Part shown: positions 36,496-48,935 of the stretch, in pieces
Layout: every line of letters begins with the position of its first letter
How positions within the stretch are numbered: position 1 is the first letter of the stretch
From: Atherinomorus stipes
Lineage: Eukaryota > Chordata > Actinopteri > Atheriniformes > Atherinidae
DNA length: 64,000 nucleotides
Assembly: GCA_023101725.1 (NCBI GenBank)
Contig: JALJCO010001245.1
Location: 327,854-391,853 of the forward strand
Reading direction: 5' to 3'
Notes under the pieces: model-generated
The model's input: the letters and a program-made list of their open reading frames with translations, nothing else
Told to the model about the DNA's origin: nothing
Database searches by the model: none
Program-made: the position numbers and the translations under genes

Positions 36496-37795
36496 TCAGG
36501 TCATCCAGGGGTGTTTCTGCAGATCCTTTAGTGTGGGACGTTTCCGTGGATCTTTTGTGAAGCACTTCTTGAGGAAATCTCTGCAGTTTTTAGAAAGCTT
36601 TTTTTTTTATCCTTTGCTTGTTTCTGATGAAACTGAGGGTTGAGAATTGTCGACTATGCAGGGTTTCAAATAACACCACCCCCATCTGCCACACTGTTGT
36701 GGGTCCGGCGCTGTACTTGCACTGGCTTAACCACTCTGGAGGGACATGAGTGCCATAAAAGACCTCGTACTCTGTATCTTCACTGTGGAAGCAGCTCAAA
36801 CCAAAGTCAATGAGACAAACTCGTGGGACATCAGAATCTGTCTCAATGAGGATGTTTTCTGGTTTGATATCTCTGTGGAAGATGGAGTTCTCCTGGAGGT
36901 GTATTGCTGCTTCCACCAGCTGTTTGACAATAACTTTTGCCTCCTCCTCTTGTAATGTTCCTCCACGTTCTATAGTGTAGTTAAAAAGATCTATGGCAGA
37001 CACTGGTCTCTCCATCACAAGAATCAGTTCTTGCTCCAGTTCATACCAGTCCAGCAGGGCCACTGAGGCTGACTTCCCCACTGAGCAGGTTGTTCCAGCT
37101 TTCAGCTTTTGCATGACAGCCACCTCTATAGACAGCTCCCTGCCGTCCTTGTCTGTATGTTTTAATAAAATGTTATCTTTTGGTATGTGCTTGATCGCCA
37201 CTGGCAAATTATCTGCTCTCCGGTAACCAGCAAACACTGATCCAAAGCCACCTTGGCCAAGACGATTCTCTTCTTTATACTTTCCCTTATATTCAGCCCT
37301 ATGGGCTGATGCTATGTCCTGTGGAGAAGTGGCTGTCTCCTCTGCTTTATTCCTGCTTGATGTTTCTTCAGCTCTGAATGTCTTCCTATTACAACAGAGC
37401 CACTTTATATCCCCCTCTGATGTTTTGCAACTTTCAATGTTGTTGCTACTCGATTCGTTTGAGGAGCATGCAGTGTCAGCATTGAGGGCAAGGCCCAGTG
37501 GTCCTTTTCTCCTCTTGGGCGCCCTTGATGGACTCTCTCCTTCATTTGAGTTTCTCTTTATTTTTCCTCCCTTGACCTCGTCTTGTGAGATTGTTGATGG
37601 TCCAGCTGCTTCAGAAAGCCTCTGTCTTTTGGCAGGGCTCTGATGGAGAGTATCGGCTTTTCTCTTGACCGGTTTGGTCCTTCCATCCTCTCCAATTGCT
37701 GGACCGGGGAAGGTCATGATACTATTGTCCTCTTGATCTTTCTTTAGGGCTGCAGTGTAAATTTTCTGTTTTTTCTGCATACCATCCATTTTCAT
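36496..37795 (-). CDS. PIM-like Ser/Thr protein kinase, intronless, one frameshift
   Basis: This is a cytosolic or nuclear Ser/Thr kinase of the PIM-like family that is greatly expanded in fish. The 401-codon frame (36590-37795) starts at an ATG with an in-frame TGA 24 nt upstream. Residues 1-165 are a basic, Ser-rich tail with nuclear-signal-like clusters (KRKAD, PKRRKG). The kinase domain shows the Gly loop GQGGFG (180-185), Lys202 in VAIK, Glu224 of helix C, a PIM-type hinge ERPVSAIDLF (262-271), HRDIKPEN (307-314), DFG (330-332), and PPEW then the AGPTTVWQMGVVLFE signature of fish PIM-like kinases. The frame fails in an A10 run at 36599-36608. One base over, NCRDFLKKCFTKDPRKRPTL then KDLQKHPWMT completes the C-lobe to a stop at 36496-36498. 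Either it is a recent pseudogene or the run length is misread. The lack of introns suggests a retrocopy. Confidence 0.9.
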
Positions 37796-40640
37796 GATGA
37801 CTTGTAAGAAGTTTCAGGTTTGATAAAATCAGCAACAAGTGAAAATATATCCCACACAAGTGTCTACAATCTATTTGACCTGTAAGGGCTGTGGTCTAAG
37901 TGAAAAGAACACAGAACTTTCACTTGGTCTCATTAATGACATCACAAGGAAAGTATCCTTCGATAATGTTGCTTAGCAACAAGGCTATAGGGTTACATTC
38001 CATCCTCTTGTTAACCCTACAAGAAGAGGATATTCCATACAATATCAGACTATTTTGCATATGTCATTGGGGAATGGTGATTTGCTTTATTTAGCTCAGT
38101 TAGGTCAGTTAGGTTTAGTATGTCTTATCCTTTTGTGGCTGTTCAGCCACTATTTAAGTTCCCCTTTTGTCTCATTGTGCAAGGTCAGTTTGTTTGAGTT
38201 AGCCTTATTCTGTTGGAAGAGAACTATTTTTTTTCTTTCTTTTTTTCTCTCTCTTTTTTCTTCTTTTTGCTTATTTTGTCCAGCATCGTACCAAGCAGAA
38301 TAGTGATCTGGTTGCTTTATTGTGTTGAACAGATTTACTTTGCCAAGGGGAGCTTTATGAACACAAGGCTCCCCTTGATATCCTGTTTATTCATTTTATT
38401 TTTTTAAGTAAACATTTGTTTATAACAGCATTCCATACTATATTGCTGGGCTTGACAAGGGAAAAATGAAAGTTAACAGAAGCAGTGATAGAAAGTGGAA
38501 CAGGAAGAAAGGAGTGAGGGAGAGAGAGAGAAAGAGAGACAACATGGATTTACGTCCACAGTTCACTGGTGCATCTGTACAGAAACCCCTAAACAACATT
38601 CCAAGGTCTCTGCGGCAAAACAAAACTAGCAATCCCCCTCAGGGGAACCTGCAGGTGGCTTAAGTATCATCAGCTCATACAAACACACGCAGAACTACAC
38701 AGAGAAGAGGTAAAACCTAGTCAGTGCAACGGGAAGCAGCATCACAGTGTCATCATGCAGAATGCTCCAGGGTGCTCCATGGTGATGCAGCTGAAACCTC
38801 ATCTCTGAAAGGAGGAGGAAGCCCGCACAGCCCAAGACCCAGGCCCCCAGCTGGGTGGCTGACTCGTATGAACTTTGTTTTTTTAAATGACGATGCAACT
38901 GCAACAGCGCATGGACATTTGATTATCTATTATCACGTAGCAAAAGCTTATTAGAAATACTTTCTTTTTTATCTTCATAAAGACAACAACTAGGAGCAGC
39001 AGAACTCTCAATCTAATAACAAGCAGCTTGTCTTACCTGCGTGGCAGGGATGTCAGCAACGGAAGGGGAAGAAAGGAAAAGCGGCTGCTGCGTTCAAGTG
39101 TTGCCATTTAAATTGGTTAAACACAAACACCGCACACATCTCTCTAATTAGTGGGTTATAAAAAAAGGAGGGCCGGAGCCCGGCCCGGGCCCCAGGTAAT
39201 GATATGGTCACTGGGCCGGTCTTCCATAGGGGCCTGCGGGCTTCAGTGAAGGGCTCTAATGTAGTGAGTTGCATAACAGTTTACTCAAACTCTTTTCTCT
39301 CTCTTGGATTTTACTAAACTAGTTTAGATAGAAAATAATGATGGTTTGGACAGCAATACATTTTTTGTATTACATAACTATCACCTTCATGGACAGTTTT
39401 ACTGTTTGCCATGCCTACATGTCAGTGAAATCTCTTGGGCACGTTTTTGGGGAGGAGAGCAGTTTTTTGTTGACAGCTGTCAGTACGTTATAGGTTATAG
39501 GCATATATGGCCATGTGTGGGCTCTCTATGTAAATGTTATTTCTTTATTTCAGGTCAGAGTGGATCTGTGTTTAAGAAGAAAAAATGATCTGTAGTAGCT
39601 AACTTGTGATTTTAACTTGATTGCAGCTTTACTCTTGATTACATTCAAGCATTAGGCAAAACAGACGAGAGGCTGTAAAAAATGTAAACCTTCGATTCAA
39701 TGAGGCATGTTCCCACTAACTGAGTTCCTAGTATGCCCTTGAGAGAAAGTTGACCCTTTTACTTGTCACTTGCTGATACTACAATTAAATGGCAAATTCA
39801 CATTCATAGCGAGTACTGAGCAACATTCCTGGGACACGTGGGAGGAAGTCTTGAGCTTGAATTTTAATCATGTGAAACTACAGGTCATAAGTTTGTTCTC
39901 TGACCCACCCAAATATGAAAGAATAAAATTAATATTTGAGCAAATCTGATTTAGAAATCCTGTGTAAGGTTTAAATTTTCAACAGATGCCAAAATGTGCC
40001 TCAGGCATGGTATGCCATTGAATATAATCTTCTTAATGAAAGCGTTGTGGATATTTGTAAAAATTATATGGAAATTATTGCAGAAATAGGGGGGGGGAGA
40101 GGTTTATTAAGGTTAGTTGTTGAAGTAGAAGGGATCTGCAAGGTTTTCCATTAAACAAGCAATTTCACAGAATGACTGCTGGCATGAAAGAAGAGTTATC
40201 CTGTATTATACATCAGATCATGATCAGAATTAAAATCACAAGTTGTGGGGCCAGCCCTACAAGGTAAGTTTAGGATTATCTTTTCATCCTCTCACTGCAT
40301 CACTATGAAACTGAGTTTCATTCTATTCACCTCAACTTCAAAATCTCCAAATGCAGTGAGGTTCAAACTGCCTGTGTTTATCTTTCTGGCCAAACAACAG
40401 TTTACAATTTACTGGAGAATCAACACCAGTTCCTGCTGAGTCAAACAAATGAGGTGTTAAATTAGAGAAGATGTGTAGTTTATGATTTCAAACGCAAACA
40501 GAAACAAAGCTTGTTATCTCGCAGGCTCTGGCTACACCAGTCGGCAATACAACACATTCATATATTGCATGTTGGATATGGCCTGTGTTTTATTTATTTT
40601 CTTAGGAATAATTTCACTGACCTGTCACTGAAAGAGCAAG
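37796..40640. other. Upstream region of the kinase gene and non-coding stretch
   Basis: No further gene identified. AG-rich (GA)n-like sequence lies at 38515-38540. A GC-rich island at about 39165-39260 (GGCCCGGGCCCCAGG) contains no repeat that I recognise. A G run lies at 40090-40096. A pyrimidine tract, AG and GGTCAGAGTGG near 39550 mimic a splice acceptor, but the open segment after it is only about 11 codons, so I do not call an exon. Confidence 0.45.
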
Positions 40641-40657
40641 ATTGTGGATACAAGAGG

Positions 40658-40800
40658 CTGCACACAGCCTGTTCAAAGCAACAGAGAGAGACGTGGGTGG
40701 GCTCGTTCTTTTTGGTTTTTAGCGCTTCACCACACATAAGTATTAAAAAAAACTGGACATGCGTGTTTTCGCAATTCCTGCCTCTAGTCCCTTTAACTGG
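40658..40800 (+). repeat. Fragment (copy C) of the repeat also at 63521-63660
   Basis: CACACAGCCTGTTCAAAGCA, GAGACGTGGGTGG, TTTTTAGCGCTTCACCACAC and AAGTATTAAAAAAAACTGGA match the complement of 63541-63650. TCCTGCCTCTAGTCCCTTTA (40776-40795) matches the complement of 59421-59440 exactly. This copy therefore joins sequences that lie on either side of the DIRS insertion at the right end of the window. Confidence 0.85.
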
Positions 40801-40883
40801 AAGGACTGGCCAGGTAAAGGGAAGTCTGCGCTATACGCTGCTATGATCTGACCATGGAAAAGTGGCTATGGATGGTCAGTCAT

Positions 40884-41280
40884 CATCAGTCATTTTCTAA
40901 ACCGCTTATCCAGTTAAGGGTCGCGGGGGTTGCTGGAGCCTATCCCAGCTATTGTCAGGCTGGGATGCAGGGAACACCCTGGACAGGTCGTCAGTCTGTC
41001 GCAGGACCAACACAGAGAGACAAACAACCATTCACGCTCACATTCATACCTAGGGACAATTAAGAGTTATCAGTTAACCTAACGTGCATGTCTTTGGATG
41101 ATGGGAGGAAGCCGGAGTACCCGGAGAGAACCCATGTATACACAGGGAGAACATGCAAACTCCACACAGGAAGACCGCTGTTGGAATTGTTCGAACCCCT
41201 CCCCAGCTGTGAATCGAACTAGCGACTTTTTTACTGTGAGGCTGCGTGAGGGTGCTAACCACCACGCCACCGTGCAGCCC
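40884..41280 (+). repeat. Common fish interspersed repeat, near full length
   Basis: It contains the hallmark blocks TTTTCTAAACCGCTTATCCA, GGAGCCTATCCCAGC, ACACCCTGGACAGGTCG, TTAACCTAACGTGCATGTCT, GGGAGGAAGCCGGAGTACCC and AACCACCACGCCACCGTGCA in the order usual for a very abundant fish repeat. Its class is uncertain to me; it is often found as the tail of non-LTR elements. The open frames on both strands here are shadows of it. Confidence 0.85.
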
Positions 41281-42813
41281 TTGATTGATGGATTACAATT
41301 CATTTTGTTCAAATAGAAAAAAATATTTTGTGTGTGTGTGTGTCTGTAGTCTGATACCGCACTGCCTGATGCCCCTTGTTAACAGAATAAGCCATTTTGA
41401 GACACTGGACACATCCCAGACTTTATATCACAACTAGATTGATCACTTTAAACTAAAGTAGCACAACTGTACTTAAGTATGATCAAGTTTAAGGTGTTTT
41501 CCCGCTACTGAGGTGATGTGGGAAAATACAGTATGAAGGTTACGTTAGCCTGCAAAATGAAACCTATTTTAAAAAAAATAAAAATGTGGCACACATGTAC
41601 TGATGCACTGTGCTCAACTAATCTTTTTTAATTATTTTCTCGAGATACTGAGTTAGTTGAGAAGATGGGGACTGTTCTCTTGTAAAAGTAAGATAATTTA
41701 TCTTGTTTTCTTCAAGATGATTAATTAAGGTGGGCTCCAAAGTGTGTAACACCTGATTTCATAGATCAAAATAGTCCCCATGCTGGAGAGGGGCTACAGG
41801 TCATGATGAATACGGATAATTCAGTAGTGAGTGGTGGTAAGACTTAAATATCAGATATGTCACAATTTCAGTCAATTGATAGGCCTAAAATCTGATGCAT
41901 TGATCATTGATGGTTTTTCATTGATCTGACGTCATCTTGCATTCATTGCTGGCTTTACTGCTGAGGCATCTACAGCTCTGTACTGGTTGGGGTGGTGTGA
42001 GAAAATAAGATAATGGCTAAGCTCTTAGCCTTGTTGAAAGACAGTGATTTTTGATTAATTAATATATTTTTGGGCTTTGTCTTTGCTTTTTGTTACTTTG
42101 TTGATTTATAGATTTGTGCCGTTATTTCCCTGAGTTTTAAAACTATGTGGTTTTCTGTTTCATTTTAAGACTCTTTACAGCCCTTTTGGCTTTCTCTTTT
42201 TGTTTGGATAATAGTAAGGATAATCATTACAGCCATTTGGCTTTGTTTTTTCATTTGACAATAGTTAAGATTATAACGACCCGTTTAGGCTTAATTTTTT
42301 CTTTGTTTCTATAGATTAGCAGGAAAAGTAACTAATTGTAGATTGGTGTTGGGATGGGTTGAGGGTTTTCTTTTGTTTTTGCATTTGATTAGGACTCTAG
42401 TTGTAACAACCAAGAACAGCTTCAGCTTCCTCTTGATGGTGCATTTCAAAGCATAACAAGATAAATTATCTCATAAGAAAATTGTATTTAAAAAACAGGT
42501 GAGCATGGCTGCTATTGGCTTCCTTCCGTATTGTTCATGGTGGAAGAAGTGTTTGTCCGTTGCCAAAAACCTTGTTGTGGTGCACTAAGCTTTAACTTTT
42601 TATTTATTTATTTATTTAGATTCAGTCGAATCTAGAAAGAAAAACTTTTAAAATGAAACTGATCTGTAAGCTCGCAGCTGTATATGAACTCATCTATACT
42701 GGTTTTATTTTCAAAAATGGTTGCTGAGATGGATCTTCCATTAATTTTCTCCAGTTTGTCTATTTGTATAAATTTAAATCCTTGAAACCGAGAATTCTGT
42801 ATTATTATTTTTT
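41281..42813. other. Non-coding stretch, nothing recognised
   Basis: AT-rich; a (GT)n tract at 41327-41343 and TATT repeats at 42599-42618. No gene seen. Confidence 0.45.
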
Positions 42814-44497
42814 TTAACCCCTTCAGACCTGCATTTTTTTCTGCTGGGCAAAAAAATTTTTGTCCAACTGATTTTAGCTCCTCTCTAACATAGAAACAAA
42901 TTGGATTTTAGTTTTTTTTGCCAACTCATGTTTTTATTTGTATTTTTTCATGTCCATTGCAGTGGACGCCACGACTAAATGGGCATAAAATGTTATGACC
43001 TTGTAATTAATCAGGTGTGACCTAAACTACTGGATGTCTGCATACATACTACTACATAAGTGGATTTAGGGAAGGGTCTTGCACCATTTTTGCATTTATT
43101 GCACCATTTTTTAACTCTTCTGCTTTGTAGTGTAAGCGCTGAACAAAATTCTGTTGTTTTTATCATGATAAAGCAGGGGTCTCCAACTCCAGTCCTCGAG
43201 AGCTATCCTGCACGTTTTGGTTGCATCCCTTCTCCAACACACCTGAATCAAACAAATGGCTCGTTTCCAGACCTCTGCAGAGCTGAATTATGTGCATTGG
43301 GGAATTAGCTATTTGAGTCAGGTGTGTTGGACAGAGTATGCTCTCATTACAGGATAGTAGCTCTCGAGGACCAGACTTGGAGACCCTTGTGATAAAGACT
43401 ATAAAATATTGACTTATTGATATTTGTGAGATCATCTACAGTTTTGAACATGTAAATGAACTTTACAGATGTATCTCTGCAATGGTTGAGAACAGCAATG
43501 AGCTAATTACCAGGAAAATCAAACCAATCTAAACGTGAACTTCATAGACGTATGAGATAACCAGCTGCCACTGCAAGTTCTTCTGGCATGCACACTTCTC
43601 CAATGTACCTCCTCTGAATCCAATAACAAACCAATCACATTCTTAACTAATTTTGTGTATTCTCTTACTATGTTTTATTTTCTATTTTTGTATTTATTAT
43701 TTGCTATTATCATTTATATCTCATTATTCTTTTCATTTTCGTATGCATTACATGCAATGTAAATCTTACATATAAGACATAAAATTGATGAAAACCTTAC
43801 ACTGTGACAAAAAAACATAATTTTTGAACTCCCCATCTATATTACTTGTCTCATCTGACTCAATTTCTGAATTCTAGGAGTCAAGTTTAGACAACTCTCC
43901 ATTTATAAGACGTTCCAAAAATTCTTAGACTTTATGCTCTACAACAACATTATGTACAAAAAATATATACACATTTAACAATTTATAGATATGAATAAAT
44001 ATACTGTGATAGCAAACTTTACCTTTGAAAAGCTTGCAGGTATATTATTTCTATGCATACTGACACTAAACATGTTGGTGTTGGCTAGTATCGCCAAAGT
44101 CCTGATGTCCATTGCAATGGACATCAAACTTTGAAAAAAATCCTGCTAATTGGTAAAAAGAGTTTTCATCAAAATAACTTGAAACACTATCACCTGTAAC
44201 AGTAAAGATTATTCTAAGAGCAAATTTGTTTGACTTGCATGAGCATAAACTGATATTTTTGATTGAAACTGGGCGCTTACTCTTCCCTCTCACCAATTGC
44301 TTAGCCCTGCTTGTCTTGTCTGAGGTCTGTCACTTTTTCAGAACATGCTCAAAGTCATGAATTGGTTTACACTAGATAATCAAGATCCAATGAGCAACCA
44401 GCAATGGTGACATGCCTCAATCACAGTGTTTTCATTGGTTTAGAGCAACGAATATGTCATGTCCACTCAAATGGACGCAGGGGCTGAAAGGGGTTAA
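42814..44497. mobile_element. PiggyBac-like non-autonomous element, TTAA flanks
   Basis: TTAA at 42814-42817 precedes CCCCTTCAGACCTGC, and the right end reads GGGGCTGAAAGGGG then TTAA at 44494-44497. TTAA duplication and a CCC start are the marks of piggyBac. The 1676-bp element carries palindromic subterminal motifs built on TGTCCATTG and its complement, at 42951-42966, 44104-44125 (a perfect 22-bp palindrome) and 44460-44476. No transposase is readable. A hAT MITE (43174-43389) is nested inside. Confidence 0.85.
43174..43389. mobile_element. hAT MITE with perfect 8-bp duplication
   Basis: It starts CAGGGGTCTCCAACTCCAGT and ends CCAGACTTGGAGACCCTTG, inverted copies of each other. TGATAAAG lies directly before (43166-43173) and after (43390-43397), an exact 8-bp target duplication. 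It is 216 bp with no coding content. This is a widely dispersed fish MITE; a decayed relative is at 29698-29924. Confidence 0.95.
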
Positions 44498-44605
44498 TGC
44501 AGTAATGAGACTTGAGAAGGATTTAACAAATAAACCCAAATGCATTCATTTCCATACTAATTTGCAATTTTGAAAATAACATGGCATGTGTGGTAATGCT
44601 GACCC

Positions 44606-45400
44606 ATCAATAGCTGCATTTACATGACGCAATTTTGATCTGATCAAATGCCAATCCGAACAAAAATGCGTGATGTAAACATATCAGCTGATCCGATCAG
44701 CCTTGATCGGAAAGAACCAATGAATAGGGGTGGTTTAAACTGTTTTACGATCAGTTCAGCAGGAAAATATGCGCATGTTAACTCTCAGTCCGATCATTTC
44801 TGTGAAATTTTGTGTCTGTGCATGCTTCAACCACGTAGGGTTTGTGTGACATAGCAGATTCAGGGCAGAGGGTGGAATCAAAACAGAACGGGATTGTGGA
44901 GGACGCAACCCCAGATGGCAAATGGACAGCGTTGCGAATACGGCTGCTCTATTCACCACGGATACGCTTTGCGAAGTCATAAAAGAGTTCACTTGCACAG
45001 TGGAACGGATCCGCTGATGATCTGCGTTCTGACTGAAAATTCTGATATTAGGCGAAGCACAGGTAGATCTAAAACTGTAGCTGCACCTTTGCCCATAGCA
45101 GATCCGTTCATGATCAGGTCCATTACGGACCCGTTATATGGCTGCAGTTTTCAATCCCTACTGAAAGAGTTAATAATTATTGAGCAATTGGACGGTCAAA
45201 AGATTAAAACAAAACCCCTCTTCCTACATGGAGCCATTGCACATGTCCAAAGCATTATGAACATATCTGTCCATCAAGTAAATACAACCGATAGGCTCAC
45301 TTTTTCCACTGTCCATGTAAACACGTCAGCTGGAAGCTCTGATCAGAAAGATTTCAATCTGATAGATGAATTACTTATCCATGTAAACACAACTATTGTG
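44606..45400. mobile_element. Non-autonomous DNA element with TTTACATG termini
   Basis: CAATAGCTGCATTTACATG at 44608-44626 and CATGTAAACACAACTATTG at 45381-45399 are inverted copies with a few mismatches. The interior repeats GATCTGATC and ATCAGATTG-like motifs and a second CCATGTAAACA at 45314-45324. It resembles a fish repeat family with CATGTAAAC ends. Superfamily and target duplication are not determined. The 176-codon frame inside is a shadow. Confidence 0.65.
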
Positions 45401-46146
45401 TGTTTAATTGACAGAAAGAAATAAGCTTCCAGTTTCATATCCCACCACGACATCAACACACCGAACCATACTGGATCATTGATGTATGTCAAGCGTATGA
45501 TTTTAAAACGCTTTCCTTGTACACACAGCTTTAAATTGAAAGCTGCACTGCTACCCAGCATCACACAAATGAATAAATATAAAGGAATGAAGCTCTGTCA
45601 AGCTGAGCCGCAGATTAATTTGATAAAACTCAGTATGTTCATCCAGCCCTTTAGTTTTGTTTACCCCAAGGAATATCCAGATTCCCTTGTAAAATACAAA
45701 GTTCAGACAATCAAAACTTGGCTCTATTGCAGCATCCTAAATAACATGAAAGCATTATGAATGAATGAGACTTGGAACTACAGGCTACTTAGCAAATACG
45801 TTTGATCACCAGCTGTTGTTACATAACAGGACTGTGTGGTTTCATCAGAGTGCAGAAGAAAACATCTTGGAACACACTGCTCTTAAAAGTTTCACCACCA
45901 GAAAGTCTAATGTCCATCTTTTGTTGTCGTCCTTGATGATTTCAGTTCACTTGCATCATCTTTTGATAAATATAAAATTTCTCTGATGTGCATGTGTGTG
46001 TGCATGTGGGGCGTTCTTAGGGAGCTAAAACATACGTATGTTAAAGATTTTATGTGTATCACTTTAGCATGATCATGGGTGAGACAAAGAGCATGTTTGA
46101 GGGTTGTGGCAGGTGCATCCATGCTTAATATTCCTAGGAGATATAG
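45401..46146. other. Non-coding stretch, nothing recognised
   Basis: No gene or repeat family recognised. Confidence 0.4.
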
Positions 46147-46470
46147 AGGAAGACAATGTGTGTGTGTGTGTGGGCGCGTTTTTGCAACATTGTGGGGACC
46201 ATGTTCCGGATATTTACCATCACCGTGGGGACGTCTTGCCCTCGTGGGGACATTTTCCCGGTCCCCACGGGTACGAACCCCATTTTGAGGGTCAAGATGA
46301 GGTTTTAGAGATTAAGTTACCATTAGGTTTTGGTTAGGGTTAGGACAAGGGTTAGGTTTAGGCAATCAGTTATGGGCGTTAGGTTTAGGGTGAGGGGCTA
46401 GGGAATGCATTATGTCAATGGATATACCCCACAGGGATATAAAAACAAGCGTGTGTGTGTGTGTGTGTGC
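46147..46470. repeat. Dispersed repeat with GGTTAGGG motifs flanked by (TG)n
   Basis: Between (TG)n tracts at about 46157-46172 and 46449-46470 lie TGTGGGGACCATGTTCC, CGTGGGGACATTTTCCCGGT, CCCCACGGG and then GGTTTTGGTTAGGGTTAGGA with further TTAGG variants. It is a fish dispersed repeat that includes degenerate telomere-like units; it is not a telomere. Confidence 0.75.
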
Positions 46471-47810
46471 AAGAAAAAGCACAAGTGTAGAGTATGATAA
46501 ATATTCAGTGTTTTATCAGCATGTCTTGAGGTGTTAGCTGAGGTCAGGAGTTAAATCTCTCCTCATTCCCAGATAGTGGATATAAAAACAACATCAGGCC
46601 CTTGGGCATTCTTTATTTCTGGCATCACAAAAAACATCCGGCCCTAAAGCCTCCATCAGTGCTGAGTAAATATTTATTTGCACTGATAAGACAAACAGAA
46701 GACATCATTGTTTACCATATAGGGGAAGTTTGCCTTTCCTACAGTAATTCTACTGCTTCATATCAGAATTGTTGGAGTTATGTCAAAACAATTGTCCACA
46801 TCATCACACATCATCACACTGACATACAGGTTAACCCTCAGAGGTGATGTTAAAATTTTTACCGGCAAAAAGTTTCAGAAAACACAACTTGTACGTTCAA
46901 AATCCTTCTGACTTAACTCCACTCTACACCACTTGTACTTCAAATTGAAAGACAATACTTGTGCCATTTTTACAACCCTACAGAGATAAATAGGCAACTT
47001 TTTCTCATCACAGGGAGTTAAATAATTCTGTTTTGTTAACGTCTGTAACCTTCCTCAGACACACACGTCCTTTAATGTCAGTGTCAGGGCAGACTGGCTG
47101 CAGGAATATCAAACACAGAGCCAACAGCACTGCATCATTCAGGGTGTTTACTTATGAACAGATAGCAAGGAGAATGGTGGAAGGTCACATAAGACTGAAG
47201 ACCTCAGTCACCAATAGTAATTCATCTCTCAAAAGGTGGGATTTTGTGTGCAAAATGACATGTTCAAATTGTTCAATCAAGTAAGGAGTATAATAATTAG
47301 TCACTTATACTGTAAAATAAATTACATTTCAAATTACATCAGAAACATAAATTAGTTGTTTTTGAAGAACACTGGAATTTAGAAATATTTTCTTTTAGAT
47401 TTGTAAATTGTAAAGAGCACACTACAAGGAACCACAGTTCCCACTGTTGCTAGGCAACATCAATACAGACTTGGATGGTTTCAAGATAAGAAATAATCAA
47501 ATATAACATATTGTTATTATTATCATTATTAAAATTATTAATAGTACCTATGTGTAAATGTATCTTTTGGTTCATTTTCTGTCCACCTGTAACACATTGG
47601 AACTCTTGCAACCTGTTAAAGTTTTCTATTATCGAGAATTAAATCTATCATTTCTTCATTTTCTGTTGCAAAGAAGCTGGATATCGACAGAAAAAATGTG
47701 TCATGTCATGTTACTCTGGCCATGCAGCAGTATTACTTCTCATTTCACATTTAAAAAAAAGTGTATCCACACATTATTGTGTTGGAACTTTCATTTTTCT
47801 AATAATGAAT
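46471..47810. other. Non-coding stretch, nothing recognised
   Basis: No gene seen. A TTATTA-rich tract lies at 47512-47540. Confidence 0.4.
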
Positions 47811-48483
47811 TTAAAGGTTGAATATGGAACATTTTTGTTAAAAGCTATATTTTTAAAAAAAAAATAATACCTCCACAGGTCATTTGGGGGTGTACAGAAT
47901 AAAAGTACATTTCCTAGAAAAATTATATTTAGCCTAAAAATAATTATAAAATAAATTTGAATGGGTTCGATAATGGCATTATATTGACGTCTATAAGCCA
48001 ATACACGCCGCCATTGCGGGTTGCCAAATACGATCTCTTGTGGCAACAATATTTTGGGCACAGTTAGGCTGGTACAGGGGAAAACAGTGGAGATGATGAG
48101 TGAAGCAGCTGCTATAGAGCCCTGGAGATATTGTTATCTGTTTATGATGAGGAGTGACCTGAGAAGCGCAAAACCTGGAGTAAATTTAGGTGAAGACTAC
48201 ACAAAATGAACCCAAAAAAAGGTTTTTCACTGCGTCAAAACACGGAAATGGAGACTTTCCTCCTGGATCCGTAAGCTAACTTGTTTGCCAACATGGCTAA
48301 CGTTAGCTGTCAGTTATAAACTCCTCTGCGTTACTTGTTGGACATGCTGCAGACTGTTGGTCACTTGCATATCGGCAGTGAGCCTGGCATCCCAGCGGCT
48401 GGAGTTGTTTTTCTGCCGTTGCAACTACAACCTAGACACACGTAATGTCGCTGTTCGGTCCGTATTCCATATTCCGTCTTTAA
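47811..48483. mobile_element. TTAA-type non-autonomous element
   Basis: TTAA at 47811-47814 then AGGTTGAATATGGAAC, and at the right CCGTATTCCATATTCCGTCT then TTAA (48480-48483). The ends are inverted copies over about 16 bp with some mismatches. The interior is about 665 bp without coding remnants. Confidence 0.7.
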
Positions 48484-48880
48484 AATACAATTATCCACTG
48501 TAGGCTGTCTCAATCTTTTTGTCTCTTTCATTTGATACCACATTTAAATTAAAACTTAAATTTGACACTAAATTCTTCATTGTAGTAATTTCTCCCTCTT
48601 CCTGTTTTCCAACCAAAACTTTTTCTGCACCCCTTTTGGTTACTTTTCACTGAAATATCTGAGGGTAGTTTTAAAATTTATCATTAAGCTCCATATTTAG
48701 GCTGTGACATTATCAATTTCTACTTCAGGATAACCATAACCAAAAGCATTCAATATGATACTGCAATATTAGCTTAGAAATGAATGCTATCAGACTAATT
48801 CATGTTTGTTTTATCATCGCTATATGTCCTTATTTTTTTCTGAGTGGAAGCTGAACTGTGCTCATTATAATACTAAAAAG
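48484..48880. other. Non-coding stretch, nothing recognised
   Basis: No feature recognised. Confidence 0.4.
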
Positions 48881-48882
48881 AG

Positions 48883-48935
<53 letters not shown>

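Noticed and set aside
39000..39120. Minus-strand exon ending at the GTAAGA donor near 39038
   Set aside because: One frame is open, but the upstream sequence is a long pyrimidine tract and no acceptor with coding sequence behind it could be supported.
40511..40846. 111-codon open frame sharing a peptide-like stretch with 63521-63775
   Set aside because: The similarity is due to both being copies of the same non-coding repeat (copies C and B).
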